A DNA stretch of 64,000 bases from Firmicutes bacterium HGW-Firmicutes-15 (lineage in GTDB: Bacteria > Bacillota > Syntrophomonadia > Syntrophomonadales > Syntrophomonadaceae): the NCBI GenBank assembly GCA_002840245.1, contig PHAA01000016.1:1-64000 (forward strand). Direction: 5' to 3'. Below the pieces are notes generated by a model, which worked only from the letters and a program-made list of their open reading frames with translations, searched no databases and had not been told where the DNA came from. Of this stretch, positions 34,584 to 43,246 are shown piece by piece. Position numbers and translations under genes: made by a program. Every line of letters begins with the position of its first letter. Position 1 is the first letter of the stretch.

Positions 34584-34746
34584 TAGGGGCTATCAAGAAA
34601 TAAACGAGGTAGACTATTCCGAGTATTTTTAGTGCTAGACAAGGCCTCAAAGCGCAGTCATACTGGACGTATAACAAGCTTTGATAACGAAGTATAGCGC
34701 TAAAAATACCGGAGTAAATGACTAGTTTATTTTTTGATAGTCCCTT
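34584..34746. mobile_element. MITE-like element with about 50-bp terminal inverted repeats
   Basis: About 163 bases with long imperfect inverted repeats: the left end (34584-34636) reads TTAGGGGCTATCAAGAAATA and onwards, and the right end reversed reads TTAAGGGACTATCAAAAAAT and onwards, matching over about 50 bases including ATTTTTAG[TC]GCTA. A core of about 55 bases separates the arms. It carries no convincing gene. Size and structure are those of a miniature inverted-repeat transposable element; the parent transposase is not in the window. Confidence 0.7.
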
Positions 34747-34933
34747 AACCAACTGCAAAATTAAACTGCTCATCTAATCACGCGTATGCACAAGTTACCT
34801 GTAGATTACAAACTATAGCATGAAAATTAAATCATTGCAACACTTGGGGCTAAGCGCGAGAAGTGGTAAAATGTAGAAGTATCCTGTACAACAAACAGGT
34901 ACTTGATAAATAATACAAGCGAGGATTATACAG

Positions 34934-35176
34934 ATGCGTTTATTTAAGAAAAACCAGCCCGAAAGCGATCAGATCTACGTCGATGAAAATAAGAAAATCC
35001 GTTTATTAAGAATCAACTTCGGCAAAGAAAATATCGAACAGTTTAAGACTGGAATCAAAGATTTCAAGAATAATTATAAACAGTATCTTAAAGAATTCCA
35101 TTGGCGCCAAAAACCATTTCTGTTTGCCTTGCTGGGAGGGCTGGCGGTTGGCATCACTCTCTCCTTTGTAAGGTAA
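34934..35176 (+). CDS. Small single-pass membrane protein
   Basis: An 80-residue protein with a basic/acidic cytoplasmic part and one C-terminal hydrophobic segment (about 63-78, F-A-L-L-G-G-L-A-V-G-I-T). GAGG lies 10 bases ahead of the ATG. It is tail-anchored in layout. No family is recognised and no operon partner is apparent, as it faces the ABC transporter genes. Confidence 0.5.
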   Translation: MRLFKKNQPESDQIYVDENKKIRLLRINFGKENIEQFKTGIKDFKNNYKQYLKEFHWRQKPFLFALLGGLAVGITLSFVR

Positions 35177-35259
35177 GCTAATCTTACTCACTTCATTATA
35201 TAACCCTGTTTGAAACTCACCAGCTCAATCCTGGTTATAGTTAGTACGCTGTTGGCGGT

Positions 35260-35982
35260 TTACTCCCGCCCGGAATTTGTTATAAGTTTATAAATCTCTT
35301 GCTCAATCCGAAGAATATTTTCATTGTGCAAATTTCTTTCTTTATGAGGAATATCGATGCTAATTATGCCTTTGACTACCCCGGGTCTTTCGGTTAAAAC
35401 ATATATCTTCTCACCTAGTAGCAGAGCTTCATCTATGTCGTGAGTAACGAAAAATGCACTCCGCTTATCCATCAGCCATAAACTAATAAAAGCCTGCATT
35501 AAGGCTGTTTTCAACTGCAAATCCAATCCTTTAAAGGGCTCATCCATTAACAGAATATCTGCCGGATAGGCAAAAGCCCGGGCGATTGCTGCCCTTTGCT
35601 TCATTCCCCCACTCAGCTTGTCGGGATAATAATTCTTAAAATCCCTAAGTCCGACCATATCTACATAGCGGGCAATAATTTCAGTTCGCTGACTCTTGCT
35701 CAGGCGATCCTTTAGAACGAAATCGATGTTTTCCTCCACCGTTTTCCAACGTAAAAGCCTGGTCTCCTGGAACAGGTAACTTATGCTTTTGTCTTCGAAA
35801 CCAGATATTTCACCCTGGTCAGGAGGAAACACCCCAGAAATAATGTTTAATAAGGTAGTCTTGCCGCAGCCTGAAGGTCCCAGTATACAAATCAGCTGAT
35901 GTTCTTCCAGACTCATACTGAGTTCTTTTAGTACATATAGATCGCCAAACCTTTTATGTATATTGCTTAATATAAATGCCAT
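35260..35982 (-). CDS. NitT/TauT-family ABC transporter ATP-binding protein
   Basis: A 240-residue ABC ATPase: Walker A G-P-S-G-C-G-K-T-T (about 34-42), Q-loop Q-E-T-R-L-L-R-W, signature L-S-G-G-M-K-Q-R, Walker B I-L-L-M-D-E-P and H-loop histidine in F-V-T-H-D. The R-L-L-R-W form after the Q-loop is typical of nitrate/sulfonate/taurine-type importers (SsuB/TauB). It powers uptake through the permease encoded 5 bases upstream. Last gene of the three-gene operon. Confidence 0.9.
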   Translation of the reverse strand: MAFILSNIHKRFGDLYVLKELSMSLEEHQLICILGPSGCGKTTLLNIISGVFPPDQGEISGFEDKSISYLFQETRLLRWKTVEENIDFVLKDRLSKSQRTEIIARYVDMVGLRDFKNYYPDKLSGGMKQRAAIARAFAYPADILLMDEPFKGLDLQLKTALMQAFISLWLMDKRSAFFVTHDIDEALLLGEKIYVLTERPGVVKGIISIDIPHKERNLHNENILRIEQEIYKLITNSGRE

Positions 35983-35987
35983 TCACT

Positions 35988-36740
35988 TTAGCCCCACGTC
36001 CTGAATTTATTTTCCAAGGTATTAAGTAGATACTCAAAAATAAAACTTATAATAATCGTAACTACAGTCCAGGCGAAAACCTGGGCAGTCTCCAAATTGA
36101 TCTTAGCAATCATAAGGTTGGTTCCGACTGCAAAAATAGGTTGGCTTAAAATTTCTGCGGCTATGATAACTTTCCAGGTAATCCCCATGGCATTAGAAGC
36201 TCCTGCCAGCAGGTAAGGCAAAATAGAAGGTATATACAGTTCAAATACAATGCGCCGAATTTTGACCCGGTACATGTGTGCCATTTCCAACAATTGTTGG
36301 TCAACATTCTTTATCCCAGCCACAACATTGCTATAGATAATTGGAAATATCATTAGAAATGTCACAAAGATAGGCACTATGTCGCTTTGAAACCATATAA
36401 TCGCCAAAATGACTACAGACATTACCGGGGTGGTCCTAATTACCGTTACCCAGGGTTGGAGCAGCCAGTAAACAGGCGCACTAAAGCCAGCACAAAATCC
36501 TAACACCAATCCCGCCGCACAGGAAATCAAAAACCCTATCAGCCCCCGACTCAGGGTTGCTCCTACCGAAGGCCAGAAATTATGAGCACTAATAACCATC
36601 CACAGTTTAACCAGGGTTATCTCCGGAGAGGGCATTATTATTTCCTGGTTCAAGAAGACAGCTAGAAGCTTCCATACTAGCAGAAGTGCTAGTATGGAAG
36701 CCAGAGTGAGCAGCTTATTTTTGGTAGTAGAACTTAGCAT
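35988..36740 (-). CDS. NitT/TauT-family ABC transporter permease
   Basis: A 250-residue inner membrane protein with about six helices and the E-x-x-x-x-x-x-x-x-x-x-x-x-I-x-x-P-S-I-L-P coupling-loop region of SsuC/TauC permeases. It overlaps the upstream binding-protein gene by 26 bases. Its first codons hold a perfect 15-bp hairpin. It forms the channel of the importer. Confidence 0.9.
   Translation of the reverse strand: MLSSTTKNKLLTLASILALLLVWKLLAVFLNQEIIMPSPEITLVKLWMVISAHNFWPSVGATLSRGLIGFLISCAAGLVLGFCAGFSAPVYWLLQPWVTVIRTTPVMSVVILAIIWFQSDIVPIFVTFLMIFPIIYSNVVAGIKNVDQQLLEMAHMYRVKIRRIVFELYIPSILPYLLAGASNAMGITWKVIIAAEILSQPIFAVGTNLMIAKINLETAQVFAWTVVTIIISFIFEYLLNTLENKFRTWG
36668..36701. repeat. 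Perfect hairpin inside the permease coding start
   Basis: A 15-bp perfect inverted repeat (36668-36682 and 36687-36701) with a 4-base loop GAAG. It lies in the permease coding sequence, 13 bases after the binding-protein stop. In many ABC importer operons a hairpin behind the binding-protein gene raises its share over the permease; here the overlap pushes that hairpin into coding DNA. Confidence 0.8.
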
Positions 36741-37716
36741 CCGGCAGTTTCCCTCCTATAGAATCAGGAGAAAAGTCCAGGAGTACCTGCAGGTATTTCT
36801 CTATCGCTGACTTCGCATCTGTGCTGCTCATATAGCGCAGATTACATCTGGGGATGGCTGATCCTGCAATATCAGCAGGTATGCCTATATCATGTTTGGT
36901 AACCAGTTCTCCCGCTGCAACAGGATTCTTATTAACCCAATCAATGGAGTTAGCATACTCCTGCAGGAATTTGTCCACTATATCGGGATGTTTGCTGGCA
37001 AAATCCGCTTTTACCACCAGACAGGTCTGGGCAAAAGGAACGTCAGCACCATTAATTCGGGTCCACTCCTGCTGCATATCCAGGGCTAATTTCATATTCT
37101 TATTCTTACTGAGTACAGTAGACACCCATGGTTCAGGCAGGACGGTGATTTTGCTATTACCCGCTATAGCCATCTGAGCCTGTTCTACCGGACTGGAAAT
37201 ATACTTAAGGGTCAGATCCTTTTCCGGATCTATTCCATTTTCACTGAGCAGATACCGAAATACCACATCGTAGGCAGCACCTTTAGAGGCTGTATCAATC
37301 TGTTGCCCCTTCAAATCAGCCCAATTATTAACAGTAACTCCATTGCTAAGCACATACATGACTCCCCAGGTATTCATAGCCGCAATTTGATAGCCAACCC
37401 CTTTGTTATACAGATTGGCGGCACTATTAGTCGGAATCGTGGCTATCTCTATTTCCCCCTTCAGTAACTTAGGATTAAGCATATCAGGGGTTTGTTCAAC
37501 CAGGTAATCAACCTTTACATTATCTCCCAAAGAAGGCTTATTCTCCATCATCTTGATCATTCCTACTGCCGTAGGCCCTCGCAAGACTGCTACCTTAAAG
37601 CTCACTGTCTCTGTGGGAACTGCTTTCTCAGCATTGTCCTTCTTGACGGAAGAGCAACCCACGACAGACAGGACAAATAGACCCAGCATCAACCATACCC
37701 GGATCTTCCTCTTCAT
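36715..37716 (-). CDS. NitT/TauT-family ABC transporter substrate-binding lipoprotein
   Basis: About 333 residues. The N-terminus is a lipoprotein signal (basic start, hydrophobic core, lipobox V-V-G-C at about 18-21), so the mature protein is tethered outside the membrane. The rest is a periplasmic-binding-protein fold of the SsuA/TauA/NMT1 type. The ligand cannot be read from sequence; sulfonates, taurine, aromatic acids, pyrimidine precursors or menaquinone-pathway compounds are all possible for this family. ATG at 37716, 8 bases after AAAGGAG, is the start. First gene of the operon. Confidence 0.88.
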   Translation of the reverse strand: MKRKIRVWLMLGLFVLSVVGCSSVKKDNAEKAVPTETVSFKVAVLRGPTAVGMIKMMENKPSLGDNVKVDYLVEQTPDMLNPKLLKGEIEIATIPTNSAANLYNKGVGYQIAAMNTWGVMYVLSNGVTVNNWADLKGQQIDTASKGAAYDVVFRYLLSENGIDPEKDLTLKYISSPVEQAQMAIAGNSKITVLPEPWVSTVLSKNKNMKLALDMQQEWTRINGADVPFAQTCLVVKADFASKHPDIVDKFLQEYANSIDWVNKNPVAAGELVTKHDIGIPADIAGSAIPRCNLRYMSSTDAKSAIEKYLQVLLDFSPDSIGGKLPDAKFYYQK

Positions 37717-37970
37717 AATCCTTCTCCTTTCCAAATACCCCTACTTTATTCAGCAATACATGTATAATTCGGCACTATTCCTAAAATTACCTTTTTCCCA
37801 GCTGCATTTTGCTTAACTAGATTAAAACAAACTTCCTTTTGAAAAGCAACTTGGCTTTAAATAAGATTAATCTTTCCTATGCAATTTTTGGTTTTTCGGT
37901 ATTTTTCATATATAATAATGAACTATAGTAAAATAAATAGCCTTTAAATATGTTGAAGTGAGTGATATTT

Positions 37971-39254
37971 ATGGACATGATAATCGAACCAATAAAAAAT
38001 CTTGAATCAATAATAAGCATACCGGGAGATAAATCCATATCTCATCGAAGCGTGATGATTGGGGCTATCGCTGCTGGGATTACGGATATCGAAAATTTTT
38101 TACCGGGAGAAGACTGCCGAAGTACGGTGCATTGTATTCGGCAATTGGGCATTGAGGTTGAGGAAATTAGCCCCACCCATTTACAGGTTAAAGGAAAAGG
38201 GCCAGGCGGCTTACAAGAACCTGAAAACCACCTGGATGCAGGAAATTCCGGCACCACTATCCGTTTGCTCTCTGGGCTATTGGCCGGACAGGATTTTTTT
38301 TCAGTCTTAACCGGAGATGCTTCGATTCGCAGACGACCAATGGCCCGTGTCGCAGAACCCTTACGACAAATGGGTGCACAGGTATGGGGACGCAATGAAG
38401 GGCGTTGTGCCCCACTAGCTATCCGAGGAGGCCATCTAACCGGGATAAGTTATCACACACCAGTAGCCAGCGCCCAGATAAAGTCCGCGCTTCTTCTGGC
38501 TGGCCTGTATGCCGATGGGGAGACTGCCGTCACTGAACCCGCACCTTCTCGAGATCACACTGAAAAAATGTTACAAGCTTTTGGAGCCAACATTAAAGTA
38601 AACGGTCTAACAACCGTGGTCAAAACCAGTTCCTTAACAGCTCGTAATGTAATAGTCCCTGGGGACATTTCTTCAGCGGCCTTTTTCTTGGTAGCAGGAG
38701 CAATTATTCCTGGGTCGATAATAACCGTAAAAAATGTAGGTTTGAATCCTACCCGTACTGGAATCCTGGATGTACTTGAAGAAATGGGCGCCAAGATAAC
38801 AATTACTAACCAGCAGGAAAGTTCCGGGGAGTTAATGGGAGATATCACCGTAGAGGGGCAAGCTTTAAAAGGGGTCATCATAGCTGGTGATTTGATTCCC
38901 CGCCTAATTGATGAGATTCCGGTTTTAGCCGTAGCTGGGGCAGTAGCGGAAGGTAAGACCATTATTAGGGATGCCACCGAATTGAAGGTAAAAGAGAGCA
39001 ACCGCTTAAAAGCAATTGCCACTGAACTTACCCGCTTCGGAGTAGATATTCAAGAAACCGATGACGGCTTGATAATAAAAGGTCGTCGCAACTTTAAGGG
39101 AGCAGTCTGCAATTCCTACCAAGACCATAGGATTGCTATGGCCTGTGCATTGATGGGCCTCGTGGCCTCCGGCCAGACGGTAGTGAGAGGAGCGGAATGT
39201 ATAGACATTTCTTTCCCTGGTTTTCAAAATGTTTTGAACAGCTTATATATATAG
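37971..39254 (+). CDS. aroA: 3-phosphoshikimate 1-carboxyvinyltransferase (EPSP synthase)
   Basis: About 427 residues, the sixth enzyme of the shikimate pathway, joining PEP and shikimate-3-phosphate. Visible motifs are G-D-K-S-I-S-H-R near the N-terminus, D-A-G-N-S-G-T-T-I-R-L-L, R-R-P-M, and D-H-R-I-A-M-A near the end. The class II-like sequence L-D-A-G-N-S-G-T-T-I-R is seen rather than L-G-N-A-G-T-A. The ATG at 37971 follows AAGTGAG and is preferred to a GTG three codons upstream. aroB follows 56 bases later, so the two form an operon. Confidence 0.95.
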   Translation: MDMIIEPIKNLESIISIPGDKSISHRSVMIGAIAAGITDIENFLPGEDCRSTVHCIRQLGIEVEEISPTHLQVKGKGPGGLQEPENHLDAGNSGTTIRLLSGLLAGQDFFSVLTGDASIRRRPMARVAEPLRQMGAQVWGRNEGRCAPLAIRGGHLTGISYHTPVASAQIKSALLLAGLYADGETAVTEPAPSRDHTEKMLQAFGANIKVNGLTTVVKTSSLTARNVIVPGDISSAAFFLVAGAIIPGSIITVKNVGLNPTRTGILDVLEEMGAKITITNQQESSGELMGDITVEGQALKGVIIAGDLIPRLIDEIPVLAVAGAVAEGKTIIRDATELKVKESNRLKAIATELTRFGVDIQETDDGLIIKGRRNFKGAVCNSYQDHRIAMACALMGLVASGQTVVRGAECIDISFPGFQNVLNSLYI

Positions 39255-39310
39255 GGGCTGCCTTAGTTGGATTTGGCACGTATATGTAGTTAATTGATAG
39301 GAGTGGAAAA

Positions 39311-40387
39311 ATGGTGAGGGTTGAACTGGGTGAGCGTAGTTATGATATATGCATTGGGGAAAACTGGCTCCCAAGACTGGGGGATTCACTAAATTTTGTC
39401 CCTAAATCTTCTCAAATGATAATGATATCGGATGAAAATGTGTTTAATCTGTATGGTTCCCGGGTGCTGGAAATACTTCGAGATGCAGGTTTCAAGGTCG
39501 AATCGGCAGTAATAGCCGGAGGAGAAGGGTGTAAGAACCTGGCAACCTCATCCTGCCTATACGAGCAAATGATTACAGCAGGCCTCGATCGGAAATCCAC
39601 CGTGCTGGCACTTGGCGGCGGTATTGTTGGTGATATCGCCGGGTTTGCAGCAGCTACTTATATGCGAGGTATTGCATATATTCAAATTCCCACCACCCTT
39701 TTAGCCCAGGTGGATAGTAGCGTCGGCGGAAAGACTGGTGTAAATCTGCCCCAAGGTAAAAACCTGGTGGGTGCATTTTACCAACCGGGGCTGGTTTTCG
39801 TGGATGTTGCCTTCATCGAAACCCTACCTGAAAGAGAATATTTAACAGGTCTGGCCGAGATTATTAAGTACGGAATTATTTGGGACAAGGATTTCTTTAA
39901 ATATCTCGAAGAGCACTGCGATAGAATAAAGTCTCGGGACAGCGAGTGCTTAATGCATATTACTTCCCGATGCTGTTCTATTAAAGCTGAAATAGTGGCC
40001 CAGGATGAAACCGAAAGCGGTCTCAGAGCCCTTTTAAACCTGGGGCATACCTTCGGCCATGCCTTTGAAGCTCTGACCAACTACCAGATGTATACCCACG
40101 GCGAGGCGGTTGCGGTTGGAATGATATATGCGGCCCGGCTGGCTCATCACCTGGGCATTATTCCTTTCGGGGATTTAAACCGAATTGCGAACTTGATCAA
40201 ATTTTATGGCTTGCCTATTTCTTTCGGTAATTTAAAGAGCCAGGATATTGTGGTGCAGATGCGCAAGGATAAAAAGAATATCGGTGGCAAAATCCAGCTT
40301 ATCTTACCCACGGCTATAGGTGAAAGTAAAATTTTTAACGATGTAAGTGAAGCCAATGTAGTCATGATCCTCGATTTGGATCGCTAA
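39311..40387 (+). CDS. aroB: 3-dehydroquinate synthase
   Basis: A 358-residue enzyme that cyclises DAHP to 3-dehydroquinate, the second step of the shikimate pathway. NAD-binding G-G-G-I-V-G-D-I-A-G-F-A-A-A-T-Y-M-R-G, V-D-S-S-V-G-G-K-T-G-V-N and the zinc region N-L-G-H-T-F-G-H-A-F-E are all present and intact. Length is normal. The ATG follows AGGAGTGG. DAHP synthase, its substrate supplier, is encoded just downstream but under a separate T-box leader. Confidence 0.97.
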   Translation: MVRVELGERSYDICIGENWLPRLGDSLNFVPKSSQMIMISDENVFNLYGSRVLEILRDAGFKVESAVIAGGEGCKNLATSSCLYEQMITAGLDRKSTVLALGGGIVGDIAGFAAATYMRGIAYIQIPTTLLAQVDSSVGGKTGVNLPQGKNLVGAFYQPGLVFVDVAFIETLPEREYLTGLAEIIKYGIIWDKDFFKYLEEHCDRIKSRDSECLMHITSRCCSIKAEIVAQDETESGLRALLNLGHTFGHAFEALTNYQMYTHGEAVAVGMIYAARLAHHLGIIPFGDLNRIANLIKFYGLPISFGNLKSQDIVVQMRKDKKNIGGKIQLILPTAIGESKIFNDVSEANVVMILDLDR

Positions 40388-40454
40388 GGTTAATAAAGAG
40401 CTTGCACTGTTTTTTTCTTTGTGTTAGACTTCATAGTAATTTCATTGATATTAA

Positions 40455-40755
40455 TGACGATGAAGGAGCAAAGTAAGTTAAACTCAGCTTTTCAGGGAGA
40501 AGGCGTCACCGACTGTAAGCGCCTTTAAAGTGTGATTAACCGAAGTTCTCTCCGGAGTTGCAGGTTGAATTCCCCTTTAGGGGATGTGTAGGCTGAGCCG
40601 TAGACTTCCAACGTTAACAGGAAGAGGGTATCGGAACAGTAGTTCCCGCACCTTTTGGAAAGAGCGGATTTGCATATAATGCGGATCAACTTGGGTGGTA
40701 ACGCGGTAAGCGAGAGCTTTTCGTCCCTTGGGATGAAAGGCTTTTTTGTTTTATG
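40455..40755 (+). ncRNA. T-box leader 1 of aroF-pheA, tRNA-Phe specific
   Basis: A complete T-box with stem I from about 40455, a specifier read as TTC (Phe) at 40546-40548 followed by TCTCCGGAG, the core GGGTGGTAACGCGG (40693-40706) and a terminator hairpin (40715-40742) with a T run. It should couple transcription of DAHP synthase and prephenate dehydratase to the level of uncharged tRNA-Phe. Confidence 0.88.
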
Positions 40756-40793
40756 TGGTAAGGAGAACTGTTTCCCGTACTTTAATGAGTGGG

Positions 40794-40875
40794 TCCCTCT
40801 AGGGATCAATCAGGGTGGTACCACGGAAGCCCATAGCTTTCGTCCCTTTGTGGATGGCAGCTATGGGCTTTTTTC
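40794..40875 (+). ncRNA. Second T-box core and terminator of aroF-pheA leader
   Basis: A second core, AGGGTGGTACCACGG (40812-40826), is followed by a second terminator (AGCCCATAGCT 40828-40838 with AGCTATGGGCT 40859-40869, then TTTTTTC). Only about 65 bases separate it from the first terminator, too few for its own full stem I. It may add a second decision point using the same tRNA-sensing stem I, or be a remnant of a duplicated leader. Confidence 0.8.
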
Positions 40876-40910
40876 TATTTTTCAATATTAATTTGAGGGA
40901 GGAATTACTA

Positions 40911-41945
40911 ATGGTAATCGTCATGAATATTCAGTCAAGCAAGAACGAAATTCAAGCAGTCAATGAAAGATTAAGCAATCTAGGTTTCAAAACTCAGGCT
41001 ATCCAAGGGGTTAAGCGAATTGTTATCGGAGCAGTGGGAGATCAACATACTGCGGATTCTTTGCGGAGTTTAGAACAAATGCCGGGGGTGGAGAAGATAG
41101 TTCCCATAATGAAGCCTTATAAACTGGTCAGCCGGGAAGCAAGAGAAGAAAATACCATCATTAATGTGCGGGGAGTAGTTATTGGCGGAGAGTCTGTAAC
41201 TATCATAGCAGGGCCTTGTGCAGTTGAAAGCCGGGAACAGCTGTTAACTGCGGCCCGCCAGGTTAAGACCGCGGGGGGCCATATAATAAGAGGAGGAGCT
41301 TTCAAGCCACGCACCTCACCATATAGCTTCCAGGGTATGGAGGAAGAAGGCTTAAAGATATTAAGAGAAGCCTCTCTGGAAACAGGTTTACCGGTTGTTA
41401 CTGAGGTAATTGATGAACATAGCCTCAATCTCTCCATGGATTATGTAGATATCATTCAAATAGGAGCTAGAAATATGCAGAACTTCCGCTTGCTTAAGGC
41501 CGCCGGACAAACGGATAAACCCATTCTATTAAAGCGTGGTATGTCTGCTACTATCGAAGAATGGCTTATGGCTGCTGAATATATAATGTCCGAGGGTAAT
41601 GGGAAAGTCATTCTTTGCGAGCGTGGAATTCGAACCTTTGAAACAGCTACCCGCAACACCTTAGATTTAAGTGCCGTACCAATGGTTAAAAGGCTCAGTC
41701 ATCTGCCAGTTATTGTTGACCCTAGTCATGCTACTGGTGACCGGCAACTAGTTTTGCCAATGTCCCTGGCAGCTATTGCATCGGGAGCAGATGGTCTCAT
41801 CTTAGAAATGCATCCAGAACCAGCCAAAGCTCTCTCTGATGGACCACAATCTCTTACACCGGAAGATCTGCAACATTTGATGACTCAATTGCACAAAATT
41901 GTCCCCGCAGTGGGCAGACACATAGCAAAGCATATTATAGGATAG
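40911..41945 (+). CDS. aroF: 3-deoxy-7-phosphoheptulonate (DAHP) synthase
   Basis: A 344-residue type I-beta DAHP synthase, first enzyme of the shikimate pathway, condensing PEP and erythrose-4-phosphate. An N-terminal ferredoxin-like regulatory domain (about 1-75) precedes the TIM barrel, which shows G-P-C-A-V-E-S, G-G-A-F-K-P-R-T-S-P-Y-S-F-Q-G, K-R-G-M, E-R-G-I-R-T-F and D-P-S-H-A-T-G. The N-terminal domain binds aromatic amino acids for feedback control in related enzymes. The ATG at 40911 has GGGAGG eight bases ahead; the frame stays open into the leader terminator but is not coding there. Confidence 0.95.
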   Translation: MVIVMNIQSSKNEIQAVNERLSNLGFKTQAIQGVKRIVIGAVGDQHTADSLRSLEQMPGVEKIVPIMKPYKLVSREAREENTIINVRGVVIGGESVTIIAGPCAVESREQLLTAARQVKTAGGHIIRGGAFKPRTSPYSFQGMEEEGLKILREASLETGLPVVTEVIDEHSLNLSMDYVDIIQIGARNMQNFRLLKAAGQTDKPILLKRGMSATIEEWLMAAEYIMSEGNGKVILCERGIRTFETATRNTLDLSAVPMVKRLSHLPVIVDPSHATGDRQLVLPMSLAAIASGADGLILEMHPEPAKALSDGPQSLTPEDLQHLMTQLHKIVPAVGRHIAKHIIG

Positions 41946-41963
41946 AAACATGCACAGGTGGAA

Positions 41964-41994
41964 GGCGATCAGGAGAACCGTCCCCCTGATCGCC
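41964..41994. repeat. GGCGATCAGG hairpin with CCGTCCCC core
   Basis: A 10-bp perfect stem (41964-41973 with 41985-41994) encloses a loop containing AACCGTCCC. It lies between aroF and pheA and has no T run, so it is more likely an RNA processing or repeat element than a terminator. A related hairpin with CCGTCCCC occurs at 43151-43176. Confidence 0.5.
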
Positions 41995-42027
41995 CCCTAT
42001 TCACTCTCAATAAAGGAGCAATGACAT

Positions 42028-42912
42028 ATGAAAAACAAAATGGCTTATCTGGGACCACGGGGCACCTTTTGCGAAGAAGCGGCTCTCCGCTACGCTAATG
42101 AACATTATTGGGAACTAGTTCCGTACCCTTCCATCAAATCAGTATTCGCGGCTGTTAACCGGGGTGAAATAGATTCCGGCATCGTGCCCATAGAAAATTC
42201 TTGTGAGGGAGCGGTCAACCAGACCTTGGACTTGCTGGCCTACGAATACAATTTAAAAGTATCCGGCGAAGTTGTTATGCCAGTAAAGCAAAATCTATTA
42301 ATCCGGCCTAATCTAGAGCTAAAAGAAATATCCCGTATTCTTTCCCACCCCCAGGCTCTGGCACAATGCCGAAAATATTTGTCCGCAAATTTTGAAGACA
42401 TTGAGTTTATGGACGTCGCCAGTACTGCAGAAGCCGCACGGCGAGTGGCAAATTCTGCTGAACCTTGGGCAGCAGTAGGAACCGAGGGGGCTGCCCAAGC
42501 TTATGGGCTGGTAATTATAAGCCCAGATATTCAAGATCAGCTTAATAATGAAACCCGCTTTATAATCATCTCAAAGGATAGCAGCACCTGTGCAAGTAGT
42601 GACGGTTCTTGCTTGCACGCCGAAAATACTAAGACTTCCCTTTTGCTCTATTTACTGAACACACCTGGAGCATTATTTCATGCCCTAGAGCAGTTCTATT
42701 TACATGATATCAACCTGAGTAAAATCGAATCCCGACCTGCCCAAACCAGAATCGGAGACTACCTATTCTTCATTGATATTGAGGGGCATCAACTGGAACC
42801 CAGAGTTAAGGAAGCCCTGGAGGGTCTGAAAACATTAGCTCATGATGTACGAATACTGGGATCATATCCCTCAGCAACTGGCAGAGCTAATTGTTTGAAC
42901 GAAGTCATATAG
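42028..42912 (+). CDS. pheA: Prephenate dehydratase
   Basis: A 294-residue enzyme converting prephenate to phenylpyruvate, the committed step to phenylalanine. The catalytic domain (about 1-180) starts L-G-P-R-G-T-F-C-E-E-A-A and contains V-P-I-E-N-S and the N-E-T-R-F segment that carries the key threonine. An ACT domain (about 205-280) with E-S-R-P-A-Q-T gives feedback inhibition by phenylalanine. There is no fused chorismate mutase. GGAGCA precedes the ATG. It is in the T-box-controlled operon with aroF. Confidence 0.95.
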   Translation: MKNKMAYLGPRGTFCEEAALRYANEHYWELVPYPSIKSVFAAVNRGEIDSGIVPIENSCEGAVNQTLDLLAYEYNLKVSGEVVMPVKQNLLIRPNLELKEISRILSHPQALAQCRKYLSANFEDIEFMDVASTAEAARRVANSAEPWAAVGTEGAAQAYGLVIISPDIQDQLNNETRFIIISKDSSTCASSDGSCLHAENTKTSLLLYLLNTPGALFHALEQFYLHDINLSKIESRPAQTRIGDYLFFIDIEGHQLEPRVKEALEGLKTLAHDVRILGSYPSATGRANCLNEVI

Positions 42913-42958
42913 CTATAATACTAATAGTATGTAGAAATAAAGAATAGGAGGACTGCTT

Positions 42959-43144
42959 ATGCCGTTCATAAATGTGAAGATGATACAAGGACGAACGCTG
43001 GAACAAAAACGCGAACTTGCTGAAGTTCTTACCCGTGAAGTGGTGCGCATCCTGAACGTGAAACCAGAGGTAGTGGAACTAGTAATTGATGAATATCCTA
43101 GCGAAAACTGGGCAAGCGCCGGCAAGCTATACTCGGATAAATAG
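42959..43144 (+). CDS. 4-oxalocrotonate tautomerase family protein (copy 1)
   Basis: A 61-residue protein of the 4-OT family. Proline follows the initiator methionine (M-P-F-I-N-V-K), the catalytic base after methionine removal, and the R-E-V-V-R-I helix and I-D-E-Y-P strand are typical. 4-OT enzymes tautomerise keto-enol substrates; the role here is unknown, though the place next to pheA hints at phenylpyruvate-like substrates. AGGAGG lies 7 bases before the ATG. It is nearly identical in plan to the gene at 43247. Confidence 0.88.
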   Translation: MPFINVKMIQGRTLEQKRELAEVLTREVVRILNVKPEVVELVIDEYPSENWASAGKLYSDK

Positions 43145-43150
43145 TATCAT

Positions 43151-43172
43151 GACGGTGCCAGAAGGCACCGTC
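43151..43172. repeat. Hairpin between the two tautomerase genes
   Basis: GACGGTGCC / GGCACCGTC, a perfect 9-bp stem with loop AGAA, followed by CCCAATTTT on the plus strand. It can act as a terminator or processing site after the first tautomerase gene, and shares CCGTCCCC with the hairpin between aroF and pheA. Confidence 0.6.
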
Positions 43173-43246
43173 CCCAATTTTCATCATTAATCAGGACAAT
43201 TACAGAGCAGACCATATATATGAAATAATTAATGGGAGGAATATTT

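Noticed and set aside
34561-34773. Minus-strand ORF of 70 codons
   Set aside because: It lies across the MITE-like inverted repeats and is explained by them; no ribosome site.
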